Shown here: positions 1-5,170 of the stretch, one piece after another
Layout: each line of letters opens with the position of its first letter
Position numbering within the stretch: the first letter of the stretch is position 1
Assembly: GCA_031973235.1 (NCBI GenBank)
Contig: DALYDM010000020.1
Span: 1 to 10,776 of the forward strand
Reading direction: 5' to 3'
Origin: JAGOQQ01 sp031973235
Lineage (GTDB): Bacteria > Patescibacteriota > Minisyncoccia > Phycocordibacterales > UBA9973
DNA: 10,776 bases
Translations under genes and position numbers: made by a program
The notes under the pieces: model-generated
Seen by the model: the letters and a program-made list of their open reading frames with translations, nothing else
Told to the model about the DNA's origin: nothing
Database searches by the model: none

Positions 1-664
1 GCTTCCCTGCACCATCTCCGAGTTCAGTGCCATCATTTTTTAAAATAAATAACTTTGTTGTGTCATTCATCCATGCCCCAACTTTATCTAAAGGATCTTG
101 CGTCAAGACAGTCGTCGCACGACTTTGAATTGAAAAAATATTAATCCCATTATCTTCGTATGCAATAAAATGCTCATCTGGAGAAATATGTGGATGCACT
201 CCAGACTGAGAAACAACATTGAGCATTCCTTCTTTGAGAGTATACATATACACTCCATCAGACGAAAATGTCACAATATTTTCTGACCACGACGGCTCAC
301 CCACCAAAATCCCATCATAAATCTTCTTCAGCATTCCTTTTTGAATATCTACGATAATGACAACAGAACCAGGCTCCATTTGACCCTCAACCTTTTTTGT
401 CCCAGCTTGAAAAAGTGCATATCGACTATTAGGAGATATGTACACTTTACCTTCCACAAATTCAATAGCACTGTCGAGTAAAGAAAGCGGTGTATCAAAT
501 ATATTTAGCTCTTGCGCGGTTGGAATATATGTCCCGTTATGTATTGTGTTTTCAAAAAGCTGTTTAGAATTATCAGGAGAACTCTTGAGGAACAGAAACA
601 GCAAGAGGACAACTAATCCTGTGATAAAAATCCCAAAAACAATTTTCCCACTTCTTGTAAGCAT
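1..664 (-). CDS. Membrane-anchored beta-propeller-like protein, C-terminus cut by window edge
   Basis: An open frame runs from ATG at 664 to the window edge without a stop: 221 complete codons plus one base, so the 3' end of the gene is missing. Residues about 8-26 form one hydrophobic helix after a short basic N-terminus (MLTRSGK), which fits an N-in signal anchor with the rest outside the cytoplasm. The remainder is beta-rich and repeats the pattern 'SPN/SPD, aromatic strand, DG/NG turn' (about residues 77-88, 124-146, 160-181 and 198-212), typical of WD40/TolB/PD40-like propeller blades. No catalytic motif is visible. It starts 35 nt after the glycosyltransferase stop, in the same direction, so both may act at the cell envelope. 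The specific function is unknown; a propeller-type scaffold or sensor is the best description. The reading frame is firm, the fold is inferred from pattern only. Confidence 0.75.
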   Translation of the reverse strand, partial: MLTRSGKIVFGIFITGLVVLLLFLFLKSSPDNSKQLFENTIHNGTYIPTAQELNIFDTPLSLLDSAIEFVEGKVYISPNSRYALFQAGTKKVEGQMEPGSVVIIVDIQKGMLKKIYDGILVGEPSWSENIVTFSSDGVYMYTLKEGMLNVVSQSGVHPHISPDEHFIAYEDNGINIFSIQSRATTVLTQDPLDKVGAWMNDTTKLFILKNDGTELGDGAGK

Positions 665-672
665 ATAAGCCT

Positions 673-678
673 AGTATA
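673..678 (-). promoter_or_regulatory. Extended -10 box just before the propeller gene
   Basis: On the minus strand TATACT (678-673) is preceded by TGA, giving an extended -10 (TGn-TATACT). Only 8 nt separate it from the ATG at 664, so transcription would start at or within 1-2 nt of the start codon (leaderless mRNA). No TTGACA-like -35 is found 17 nt upstream. The gene could also be read through from the glycosyltransferase, because no terminator lies between them. Confidence 0.3.
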
Positions 679-699
679 TCATGATGAAATTTGAGTGAT

Positions 700-1803
700 T
701 TATTTTCTTGAGACACCATCAATAACATCACAAGTTTTGCTAATCATAGTTTCGAGCGTAAAACGTTCTTCAATTTTTTTATGAGACACCTTGCCTTGTT
801 CAAACACCAAAAGTGGGTTAGCTGAATATGCCGTCAGTGTATCTGATAGTGATTGTTCTTCATTTTCTTTAGACAAAAGAAAACCGTTTTTTGCGTCAAC
901 CATTTCATGTATACCACCAACATCACTTGCAACAACTGCGAGACCACGTGCCATGGCTTCGAGTATTGCCATGGGGAATCCTTCCCAGTGTGAGGTAAAT
1001 ACCAAAACATCTTTTTTATTCAAAATGTTTTCTACTTCTTCTCGAGTAACTTTCCCGAGAAATTCAGTGTCTACAAAAGGAATCAAGAGCGAAGACATTT
1101 GCTGTGCTCGTAATTTATATGAGCCGTCACCAATAAATGTAAGTTCAAATTTCTTTTGAACATCTTCACTCAATCGAGACAGTGCACGAATGAGTACAAA
1201 TGGATTTTTAGGTGCTTCCATTCTTCCAACAAAAACAAGACGAATTTTTTCAGAAAGTTTTCGTTCTTCTTGTGGCGGAAGTGCTACACCATTGTGTATA
1301 GTCAGCACCTTTTTTGAGAAAAACGGAAGATAGCGAATAACTGTCTTTCTATCATTATCAGAAACTGCAATCATTTTCTTTGAAATCAAACCTGTCAGAC
1401 CTTCGGCAATAATGCTCACAACCTTTCTCCAAAATGGTGTTCCGTCGGTAAAACTCACACCATGAAAAGTGTGGATCGAAGGTGCGAGTCCTACACTTCC
1501 CCACCGTCCTACGATTCCACCTGCAAAGCTATGAGTTGATACAACATCTGGCTGAAATTGCTTCACTATTTCTCGAACATCAAAAATTGCTTGAAGATGG
1601 GTAATTGGATTAAGAGAATTTGAAAAAAATGGACAAAACACCACTTCGACAAAAGGCCCACGAATTGTTTTCGACAGCCAGCCTTCTTTGTCTGTCACAA
1701 GGAGCACGTGGTCGCCCCGACGTGCGTGTGCATGAATTAAGTCTGAGACAACACTCTGCGCTCCACCTTCCTCACCTTTCGTAATTACATACAGAATTTT
1801 CAT
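700..1803 (-). CDS. GT4-type family 1 glycosyltransferase
   Basis: 367 residues, the usual size for a GT-B fold retaining glycosyltransferase of the GT4 / 'Glycos_transf_1' group, which transfers a sugar from a nucleotide-sugar donor to a lipid-linked glycan or other acceptor on the cytoplasmic face of the membrane. The N-terminal Rossmann half starts with MKILYVITKGEEGGAQ, the glycine-rich acceptor-side loop of this family, and has the HTFHG motif at about 111-115. The C-terminal half begins near LVFVGRMEAPKN (189-200), whose G193/R194/K199 match the donor phosphate-binding positions. It carries the E-x7-E signature (E274-E282, in EGFPMAILE), followed by GLAVVASDVGG. No membrane helix is evident. 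ATG 1803 is chosen because the conserved N-terminal strand begins there. The acceptor and donor sugar cannot be read from sequence. The adjacent envelope-anchored propeller gene suggests surface polysaccharide or glycoprotein work, as inference. Confidence 0.9.
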   Translation of the reverse strand: MKILYVITKGEEGGAQSVVSDLIHAHARRGDHVLLVTDKEGWLSKTIRGPFVEVVFCPFFSNSLNPITHLQAIFDVREIVKQFQPDVVSTHSFAGGIVGRWGSVGLAPSIHTFHGVSFTDGTPFWRKVVSIIAEGLTGLISKKMIAVSDNDRKTVIRYLPFFSKKVLTIHNGVALPPQEERKLSEKIRLVFVGRMEAPKNPFVLIRALSRLSEDVQKKFELTFIGDGSYKLRAQQMSSLLIPFVDTEFLGKVTREEVENILNKKDVLVFTSHWEGFPMAILEAMARGLAVVASDVGGIHEMVDAKNGFLLSKENEEQSLSDTLTAYSANPLLVFEQGKVSHKKIEERFTLETMISKTCDVIDGVSRK

Positions 1804-1809
1804 ATAGAC

Positions 1810-1815
1810 ATAATA
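1810..1815 (-). promoter_or_regulatory. Extended -10 box just before the glycosyltransferase gene
   Basis: TATTAT (1815-1810, minus strand) is preceded by TGC, an extended -10. The ATG at 1803 lies 6 nt downstream, so a transcript would start essentially on the start codon. No convincing -35 hexamer is seen 16-18 nt upstream. The preceding gene ends in its own terminator (1843-1866), so a separate promoter is needed here, which supports the call. Confidence 0.4.
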
Positions 1816-1842
1816 GCATGCAAAGGATTGTATAAGGAAAAC

Positions 1843-1866
1843 AAAAAAACCCGCCGAGGCGGGCTT
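1843..1866 (-). terminator. Rho-independent terminator of the Cys/His-rich membrane gene
   Basis: In the minus-strand transcript, CCCGCC and GGCGGG form a GC stem (two Cs and two Gs lie in the tight loop), extended by A-U and G-U pairs, and a run of seven Ts follows (1849-1843). It begins a few bases after the stop codon at 1872. Confidence 0.9.
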
Positions 1867-1871
1867 AAATC

Positions 1872-2459
1872 TTATTTATTTTTATTAGAACTAATTGATA
1901 CAATTGACATGGATTTAGTGTGACAATTTTTATTCCTTTTGTAATTTTTATACTCTTCACTTTCGACTGGTGTAAACCCAACTTCTTTCCATTTCCAAAA
2001 CGTATTTTTTCCTTGAGGAGCTCCAAAAATTTTAAATAGTTTATTCAATCCATTTTGTGTCCAAGTACCTTGAATATCAAAGAAGGAATCCGTATGTTTT
2101 CCGCACGCAATATATGCACCTGATTTTTTTGAATAACAACGTGCGCCTTTAGTTTCATCAAAGTTAATAGGGCTAGAAATTAAACATACGTACTCATCAA
2201 AATGAATTGCTTCTCCGCACACAGAGCAACATATTACTTTTGACTCCCAGCAATTCGTGCAGAAATCATATTTACCTTTTTTCTTAACTTGCTTAAAATG
2301 AAATGTTTCGTTAAATTTAGTAAATGCAATTTCTTCTGTTGCCTCATGTCCACACATAGCAATATTTGTAAAATCACTAGAAAGATTTCTCTTTCTCATG
2401 TAGAGATAGACTGTCCCTGCAGTGAACACAGCTGCAATAATAATAAATTCCAATTCCAT
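1872..2459 (-). CDS. Hypothetical membrane-anchored Cys/His-rich (zinc-ribbon-like) protein
   Basis: Not recognised as a known family. 195 residues. Residues about 4-20 are a single hydrophobic helix followed by MRKRN, which by the positive-inside rule leaves the bulk in the cytoplasm. That domain carries four pairs of possible metal ligands: C36/H38 (CGH), C67/C70 (CTNC), C78/C81 (CSVC) and C119/H121 (CGKH). This is enough for two zinc sites, in the style of treble-clef or zinc-ribbon knuckles; further cysteines lie at 77, 92, 108 and 179. A Trp/Phe-rich stretch (about 130-162) and a Lys/Asn/Ser-rich low-complexity tail follow. The gene stands alone, with a promoter at 2488-2513 and a terminator just after the stop. 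ATG 2459 puts the helix at the N-terminus and is about 20 nt from the expected transcription start. Zinc binding is inferred from Cys/His spacing only. Confidence 0.7.
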   Translation of the reverse strand: MELEFIIIAAVFTAGTVYLYMRKRNLSSDFTNIAMCGHEATEEIAFTKFNETFHFKQVKKKGKYDFCTNCWESKVICCSVCGEAIHFDEYVCLISSPINFDETKGARCYSKKSGAYIACGKHTDSFFDIQGTWTQNGLNKLFKIFGAPQGKNTFWKWKEVGFTPVESEEYKNYKRNKNCHTKSMSIVSISSNKNK

Positions 2460-2487
2460 AGTATTTAGTTTTAGAAGTTTTCTTCAG

Positions 2488-2513
2488 AATATACTTTTAA
2501 AGAATGATGTCAA
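2488..2513 (-). promoter_or_regulatory. Promoter of the Cys/His-rich membrane gene (14-nt spacer type)
   Basis: On the minus strand a perfect TTGACA (2513-2508) is followed after 14 nt by TATATT (2493-2488). This is nearly the same layout and sequence as the promoter before the neighbouring small membrane gene (2821-2846), including the AAAAGTATA block and the downstream TCT. The expected start site is near 2481, giving a leader of about 20 nt with no Shine-Dalgarno sequence. The 14-nt spacer is shorter than the usual 16-18. Confidence 0.6.
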
Positions 2514-2531
2514 CTTAATATATTTCAAACT

Positions 2532-2556
2532 AAAAAAGCTGGCATAAACCAGCCTT
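2532..2556 (-). terminator. Rho-independent terminator of the small two-helix membrane gene
   Basis: In the minus-strand transcript GCTGG (2553-2549) pairs with CCAGC (2542-2538) around a 6-nt loop. The stem is extended by A-U and G-U pairs and is followed by a run of six Ts. It sits 7 nt after the stop codon at 2563. Confidence 0.85.
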
Positions 2557-2562
2557 GATGAC

Positions 2563-2802
2563 TTACTTTTCATATTGAATCTCTAGAGCTAATAGTTTTA
2601 CACAACGCAACACATTCATTGCTGCAAGCATAAGAAATATGGGAACAGAAATCAGTACAAAAACCTGCATTAGATTTGTCCCACTATCATCAAATAGCAT
2701 CAATAAAATGAAAAAAAATATTTGACTAAAAAAATGATAAATAGTAAATCTAATTTGCCTGTAGTTTCTTCTATCCTGAATCTTTGTTATTTTATTTTCC
2801 AT
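2563..2802 (-). CDS. Hypothetical small two-helix membrane protein
   Basis: Not recognised. 79 residues. A basic N-terminus (KITKIQDRRNYRQIR) precedes two hydrophobic helices at about 19-37 and 45-63, joined by a short acidic turn (DDSGTN), and a 15-residue charged C-terminus follows. The positive-inside rule predicts both ends in the cytoplasm (helical hairpin). No toxin, holin, transporter or secretion-subunit motif is evident. It is a monocistronic unit: a promoter at 2821-2846 lies directly behind the rplE terminator, and its own terminator follows the stop. An A-rich stretch before the ATG (AGAGAAAAAAAG) could act as a weak ribosome-binding site. The reading frame is supported by the promoter-terminator frame and by its clean two-helix profile, but no homology can be claimed. 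Confidence 0.6.
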   Translation of the reverse strand: MENKITKIQDRRNYRQIRFTIYHFFSQIFFFILLMLFDDSGTNLMQVFVLISVPIFLMLAAMNVLRCVKLLALEIQYEK

Positions 2803-2820
2803 TGTTCTTTTTTTCTCTAG

Positions 2821-2846
2821 ACTATACTTTTGAGAAGAAATGTCAA
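2821..2846 (-). promoter_or_regulatory. Promoter of the small membrane gene (14-nt spacer type)
   Basis: On the minus strand a perfect TTGACA (2846-2841) is followed after 14 nt by TATAGT (2826-2821). Compared base by base over 36 nt starting at TTGACA, it matches the promoter at 2488-2513 at 27 positions. It begins only a few bases downstream of the rplE terminator stem. The expected start near 2814 leaves a leader of about 12 nt. Confidence 0.6.
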
Positions 2847-2850
2847 CAAA

Positions 2851-2887
2851 TACAAAAGAGCGGCGCCTACGGCGCCGCTCTTTTGTA
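2851..2887 (-). terminator. Strong intrinsic terminator closing the ribosomal operon after rplE
   Basis: A perfect 17-bp inverted repeat with a 3-nt loop: 2851-2867 pairs with 2871-2887, and the GC core is GAGCGGCGCC/GGCGCCGCTC. The A/T arms give TTTTGT tails on both strands, so it could stop transcription in either direction. It lies about 30 nt after the rplE stop codon. Confidence 0.93.
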
Positions 2888-2916
2888 AATTGAAAATAAA
2901 TCCGTTAGATTGCGAT

Positions 2917-3456
2917 TTACTTCTTGAACGGTACTCCAATGAGTTCGAAGAATGTTGTAGCTTCGTCTTTTGAGTTTGCTGTCGAGACAAGTGTGATTGC
3001 AAGACCAAATACATCTTTGATTTCTTCGTCTGCAGTTTCTGGGAAAATAGTGTGTTCCTTGATACCGATAGTTGCATTTCCGATATTGTCTACAATTTTT
3101 CGATCAATACCTCGAAAGTCTTTTGTTCGAGGAAGTGAGATATTGAAAAGCTTTTCAAGGAATGCGTACATTCGTGCTCCACGAAGTGTTACCATGACCC
3201 CAACTGGATCTCCTTGTCGAATCTTAAATGATGCCATTGATTGCTTTGCACCCTTAAGTGAAGGCTTTTGACCAGTGATTTTTGTGATGCGATTGATCAC
3301 AAGATCATTGCGCTTGATATCTCGCTTCATACCAGAACCTGTTCCAACTGACACAACAACTTTCATAAGTTTTGGTGCAGCCATCTTGTTCTTGTATCCG
3401 AACTGACCTTTCATCACTTCGTATGCACTTTGTGCTTTTTCTTTTACTGATTTCAT
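2917..3456 (-). CDS. rplE: Large-subunit ribosomal protein L5 (uL5)
   Basis: 179 residues, exactly the usual bacterial length. L5 binds 5S rRNA, helps dock the 5S particle on the central protuberance of the 50S subunit, and contacts S13 and P-site tRNA across the subunit bridge. Family markers are PKLMKVVVSVGTGSG (about 28-42), TGQKPSLKGAKQSMASFKIRQGDPVG (61-86), VTLRGARMYAFLEKL and the PRTKDFRGI segment (about 109-117). The C-terminal part FPETADEEIKDVFGLAITLVSTANS is also typical. ATG 3456 (ATGAAATCA) is the only start giving a family-length protein. There is no Shine-Dalgarno sequence; a 25-nt element shared with the rplX leader lies directly upstream. It is the last gene of the cluster: a strong terminator follows and rpsN/rpsH do not. 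Confidence 0.98.
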   Translation of the reverse strand: MKSVKEKAQSAYEVMKGQFGYKNKMAAPKLMKVVVSVGTGSGMKRDIKRNDLVINRITKITGQKPSLKGAKQSMASFKIRQGDPVGVMVTLRGARMYAFLEKLFNISLPRTKDFRGIDRKIVDNIGNATIGIKEHTIFPETADEEIKDVFGLAITLVSTANSKDEATTFFELIGVPFKK

Positions 3457-3481
3457 AAATTTAGTGATAAGGGATTAGTGA
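3457..3481 (-). repeat. Leader element copy 2, abutting the rplE start codon
   Basis: This 25-nt block ends exactly at the rplE ATG and matches the block before rplX (3838-3862) at 20 of 25 positions without gaps. Its shared core is TCACTAA, then TCC/TA-rich, then CACTA and ATTT before ATGAAA. Its distal part overlaps the 3' arm of the hairpin at 3471-3524. The function is unknown. Confidence 0.65.
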
Positions 3482-3524
3482 GGAGTGAATAGAATTTGCT
3501 TCCTGTTCACTTTTCACTAGCCCC
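3471..3524 (-). promoter_or_regulatory. Imperfect long hairpin in the rplX-rplE spacer
   Basis: Arms 3475-3492 and 3503-3520 (18 nt each, 10-nt loop) are complementary, with G-T pairs on the plus strand and four mismatches in the minus-strand transcript. A flanking GGG/CCC extends the stem after one mismatch. There is no T-run behind it, so it is not a terminator. Possible roles are mRNA processing or stabilisation, translational control of rplE, or a dispersed palindromic repeat. Confidence 0.55.
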
Positions 3525-3531
3525 TGTCTAT

Positions 3532-3837
3532 TTATATCTTCGCTCCACTCTTACGAGCTATACGAATCTTCTTTCCGTCTTCGACCTTATATCCAACTCG
3601 AGTTCTCTTTCCACCCTTTGGATCAACAATCATTACATTTGAAACATGCATTGGCATTGCAATTTCAATTGTTTGACCTTTTTCACCACGACGCTTTGGC
3701 TTTTGGTGTTTTTTGCGCATGTTCAAACCATCAACAATAACTTTGTCGAGATCTCGAAATGTCTTCACGACAGTTCCTTTTTTACCCTTGTCGCGTCCAG
3801 TAGTCACTATTACATTGTCTCCTTTTTTGATTTTCAT
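3532..3837 (-). CDS. rplX: Large-subunit ribosomal protein L24 (uL24)
   Basis: 101 residues, close to the usual 100-105. L24 is one of the primary 23S rRNA assembly initiators and sits near the polypeptide exit. The N-terminal KOW motif is clear: MKIKKGDNVIVTTGRDKGKKGTVVK, with the invariant GxDKGKxG at about 14-21. It is followed by the VIVDGLNMRKKHQKP segment and the SNVMIVDPKGGKRTRVGYK strand, both diagnostic of bacterial L24. The C-terminus is basic (KKIRIARKSGAKI). ATG 3837 has no Shine-Dalgarno sequence; the 25-nt element shared with rplE lies directly upstream. The 80-nt spacer from rplN is unusually long for this operon. Confidence 0.98.
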   Translation of the reverse strand: MKIKKGDNVIVTTGRDKGKKGTVVKTFRDLDKVIVDGLNMRKKHQKPKRRGEKGQTIEIAMPMHVSNVMIVDPKGGKRTRVGYKVEDGKKIRIARKSGAKI

Positions 3838-3862
3838 AAATATAGTGGTTAGGATTTAGTGA
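3838..3862 (-). repeat. Leader element copy 1, abutting the rplX start codon
   Basis: A 25-nt block ending at the rplX ATG, 20/25 identical without gaps to 3457-3481 before rplE. Both are followed by ATGAAA, and both are joined to a hairpin on their upstream side. Confidence 0.65.
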
Positions 3863-3912
3863 TAAGCGGATGGTTGGTCAAATACCTTACCTTTACCCTT
3901 ATCACTATTTCC
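3852..3912 (-). promoter_or_regulatory. Hairpin in the rplN-rplX spacer
   Basis: AGTGATAAG (3858-3866) and CTTATCACT (3898-3906) are perfect 9-nt inverted arms. Extending them outward, GGATT/AATCC-like flanks give 13 of 15 matches between 3852-3866 and 3898-3912. Inside, GGT and ACC repeats can pair further. No T-run follows in the direction of transcription, so termination is unlikely. Confidence 0.55.
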
Positions 3913-3917
3913 TTTCT

Positions 3918-4289
3918 TTAAAGTACCTCTGGTGCCAATGAGACGATTTTTTGATAACCCTTCTCTTGAAGCTCACGTGGTATTGGACCGAAAATACGAC
4001 CTCCTTTTGGATCAAGCTTTCCTTTTTCAAGAATCACTACTGCGTTTTCATCAAAACGAATATATGATCCATCCTTTCGACGAAAAGCTTTCTTTTGTCG
4101 GACAACAACTGCTTGGTGTACATCCTTTTTCTTCACTGCCTTACGTGGTTGTGCCACCTTTACAGAGATGATAACCTTATCGCCAAGCTCTGCGTATCGC
4201 TTTTTTGAACCTCCAAGAATCTTGAAGACTTTTCCAACGGTACCTCCAGTGTTATCTGCAATTTTTACTACTGTTTCTGTTTGAATCAT
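3918..4289 (-). CDS. rplN: Large-subunit ribosomal protein L14 (uL14)
   Basis: 123 residues, identical in length to E. coli L14. It lies at the subunit interface, forms intersubunit bridges with 16S rRNA and contacts L19. Diagnostic stretches are MIQTETVVKIADNTGG at the N-terminus, KILGGSKKRYAELGDKVIISVK (about 23-44), the VVRQKKAFRRKDGSYIRFDENAVVIL block (62-87) and the conserved end RIFGPIPRELQEKGYQKIVSLAPEVL. The start is 4 nt after the rpsQ stop, so translation is probably coupled. The stop codon TAG of rpsQ is part of the AGGCTTATG string before this gene, the same string found before rplP. Confidence 0.99.
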   Translation of the reverse strand: MIQTETVVKIADNTGGTVGKVFKILGGSKKRYAELGDKVIISVKVAQPRKAVKKKDVHQAVVVRQKKAFRRKDGSYIRFDENAVVILEKGKLDPKGGRIFGPIPRELQEKGYQKIVSLAPEVL

Positions 4290-4293
4290 AAGC

Positions 4294-4536
4294 CTATTTT
4301 ACGATGAATGTTTTATCCTTTGACAAAGGACGTGTTTCAACGATTTCGACAGTATCGCCAATCTTGTGTATATTGTTTTCGTCATGTGCCTTGTACTTCT
4401 TTGAAATTTTTTGGTACTTCAAGTACTTTGGATTTTTGACATATCGAGTTACCGACACAACAATAGTTTTGTCCATCTTGTCTGACACTACGACACCTTT
4501 CAATGTCTTATTCAATTTTGTCTTTTCGTTAGTCAT
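4294..4536 (-). CDS. rpsQ: Small-subunit ribosomal protein S17 (uS17)
   Basis: 80 residues from ATG 4536, the family's usual length (about 80-87). S17 is a primary 16S rRNA binder (5' domain) with an OB fold. Markers are LKGVVVSDKMDKTIVVSVTRYVKNPKYLKY (about residues 11-40), with the S17 core V-x-S-D-K-M-x-K-T, and the basic loop KISKKYKAHDENN. GDTVEIVETRPLSKDKTFIV ends the protein and contains the family signature GD-x-V-x-I-x-E-x-R-P-x-S-K. The frame is open further upstream to 4698, but that extension overlaps rpmC and has no S17 similarity. ATG 4536, 4 nt after the rpmC stop, is therefore the real start. It ends in TAG, the only non-TAA stop among the complete genes here. Confidence 0.97.
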   Translation of the reverse strand: MTNEKTKLNKTLKGVVVSDKMDKTIVVSVTRYVKNPKYLKYQKISKKYKAHDENNIHKIGDTVEIVETRPLSKDKTFIVK

Positions 4537-4540
4537 ACTA

Positions 4541-4735
4541 TTATTTGTTTCGTGTGTGTAACTCTGTGAGAAGTCGTGCGATTTCTCGTCTTGTTGTACG
4601 AGCGAGTCGTACGTTTTTGTTTTTTGAACCAGCGAGACCAAAAGAAAGCTTTTGGATTTGTTCACGCTTTTCATTGAGTGATTTATTGATTTCTTCAATA
4701 CTCATCTCTTTGATTTTAATAGTCTTCTTTGCCAT
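4541..4735 (-). CDS. rpmC: Large-subunit ribosomal protein L29 (uL29)
   Basis: 64 residues, the normal size (63-70) for this small two-helix protein, which binds 23S rRNA next to L23 at the exit-tunnel rim. The pattern MSIEEINKSLNEKREQIQKLSFGLAGSK, then NVRLARTTRREIARLLTELHTR, matches the L29 family core of Leu-rich helix 1, short turn and R-x-x-R-R-x-IAR helix 2. The first eight residues (MAKKTIKI) are a short extension before the usual M-x-x-x-E-L start. It sits 5 nt after rplP and 4 nt before rpsQ. AGAGAG about 10 nt upstream of the ATG is one of the few plausible Shine-Dalgarno-like strings in the window. Confidence 0.96.
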   Translation of the reverse strand: MAKKTIKIKEMSIEEINKSLNEKREQIQKLSFGLAGSKNKNVRLARTTRREIARLLTELHTRNK

Positions 4736-4740
4736 ATAAT

Positions 4741-5160
4741 TTAGTCTCTCTTTATGACTCGTGCCTTAATTGGAAGCTTTGTTCCCGCCTTGCGAAGAGC
4801 TTCGCGTGCTATTGCTTCTGTGACACCGTCTACTTCAAAAATGATTCGACCAGGGCGGACTTCAAAACAATACCCTTCTGGATCTCCCTTACCTTTACCC
4901 ATCGGCACTTCAGCAGCCTTTCGTGTAAATGGTCTGTCAGGGAAAATTCTAATCCAAATTCGTCCTGTTTTTCCAAGTGCTCGAGACATTGCTTTTCGAG
5001 CAGCTTCGATTTGGTTTGAAGTCATTCGAGCTGATGTCTCAGCTTTTAATCCATATGAACCGAATGAGAGTGTAATACCACGAGTATCAGGTCGGAGAGC
5101 ATCCATATCCTTTCTCATAGTATGCCATTTTCGGAATTTTACTTTCTTTGGTAGCAACAT
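4741..5160 (-). CDS. rplP: Large-subunit ribosomal protein L16 (uL16)
   Basis: 139 residues (E. coli 136). L16 organises the A-site tRNA region and is assembled late in 50S maturation. The N-terminus MLLPKKVKFRKWH is the family start. SFGSYGLKA (about 32-40), QIEAARKAMSRALGKTGRIWIRIFPDRPFTRK (50-81) and the loop MGKGKGDPEGYCFEV follow, and the protein ends in AREALRKAGTKLPIKARVI, all typical. A few extra residues lie between the N-terminal basic segment and the SFGS strand compared with E. coli. The gap to rpsC is 10 nt, and the start is preceded by AAAGGCTT with only 3 nt between AGG and ATG, a poor spacing for a normal Shine-Dalgarno. Confidence 0.98.
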   Translation of the reverse strand: MLLPKKVKFRKWHTMRKDMDALRPDTRGITLSFGSYGLKAETSARMTSNQIEAARKAMSRALGKTGRIWIRIFPDRPFTRKAAEVPMGKGKGDPEGYCFEVRPGRIIFEVDGVTEAIAREALRKAGTKLPIKARVIKRD

Positions 5161-5170
5161 AAGCCTTTAA

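Noticed and set aside
438..668. Plus-strand frame opposite the propeller gene
   Set aside because: The minus-strand frame is open across the whole region with a membrane anchor and propeller-like repeats; the plus-strand product has no features.
2460..2562. Small RNA or extra gene between the two orphan genes
   Set aside because: The 103 nt are fully explained by one terminator and one promoter; no further conserved structure is seen.
2817..3077. 86-codon frame on the minus strand overlapping the rplE end and the terminator
   Set aside because: It is out of frame with the certain rplE gene, crosses its terminator, and has low-complexity Ser/Gln composition typical of a shadow frame.
4537..4698. 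54-residue N-terminal extension of S17
   Set aside because: It overlaps most of rpmC in another frame and has no S17 similarity; ATG 4536 follows the rpmC stop by 4 nt.
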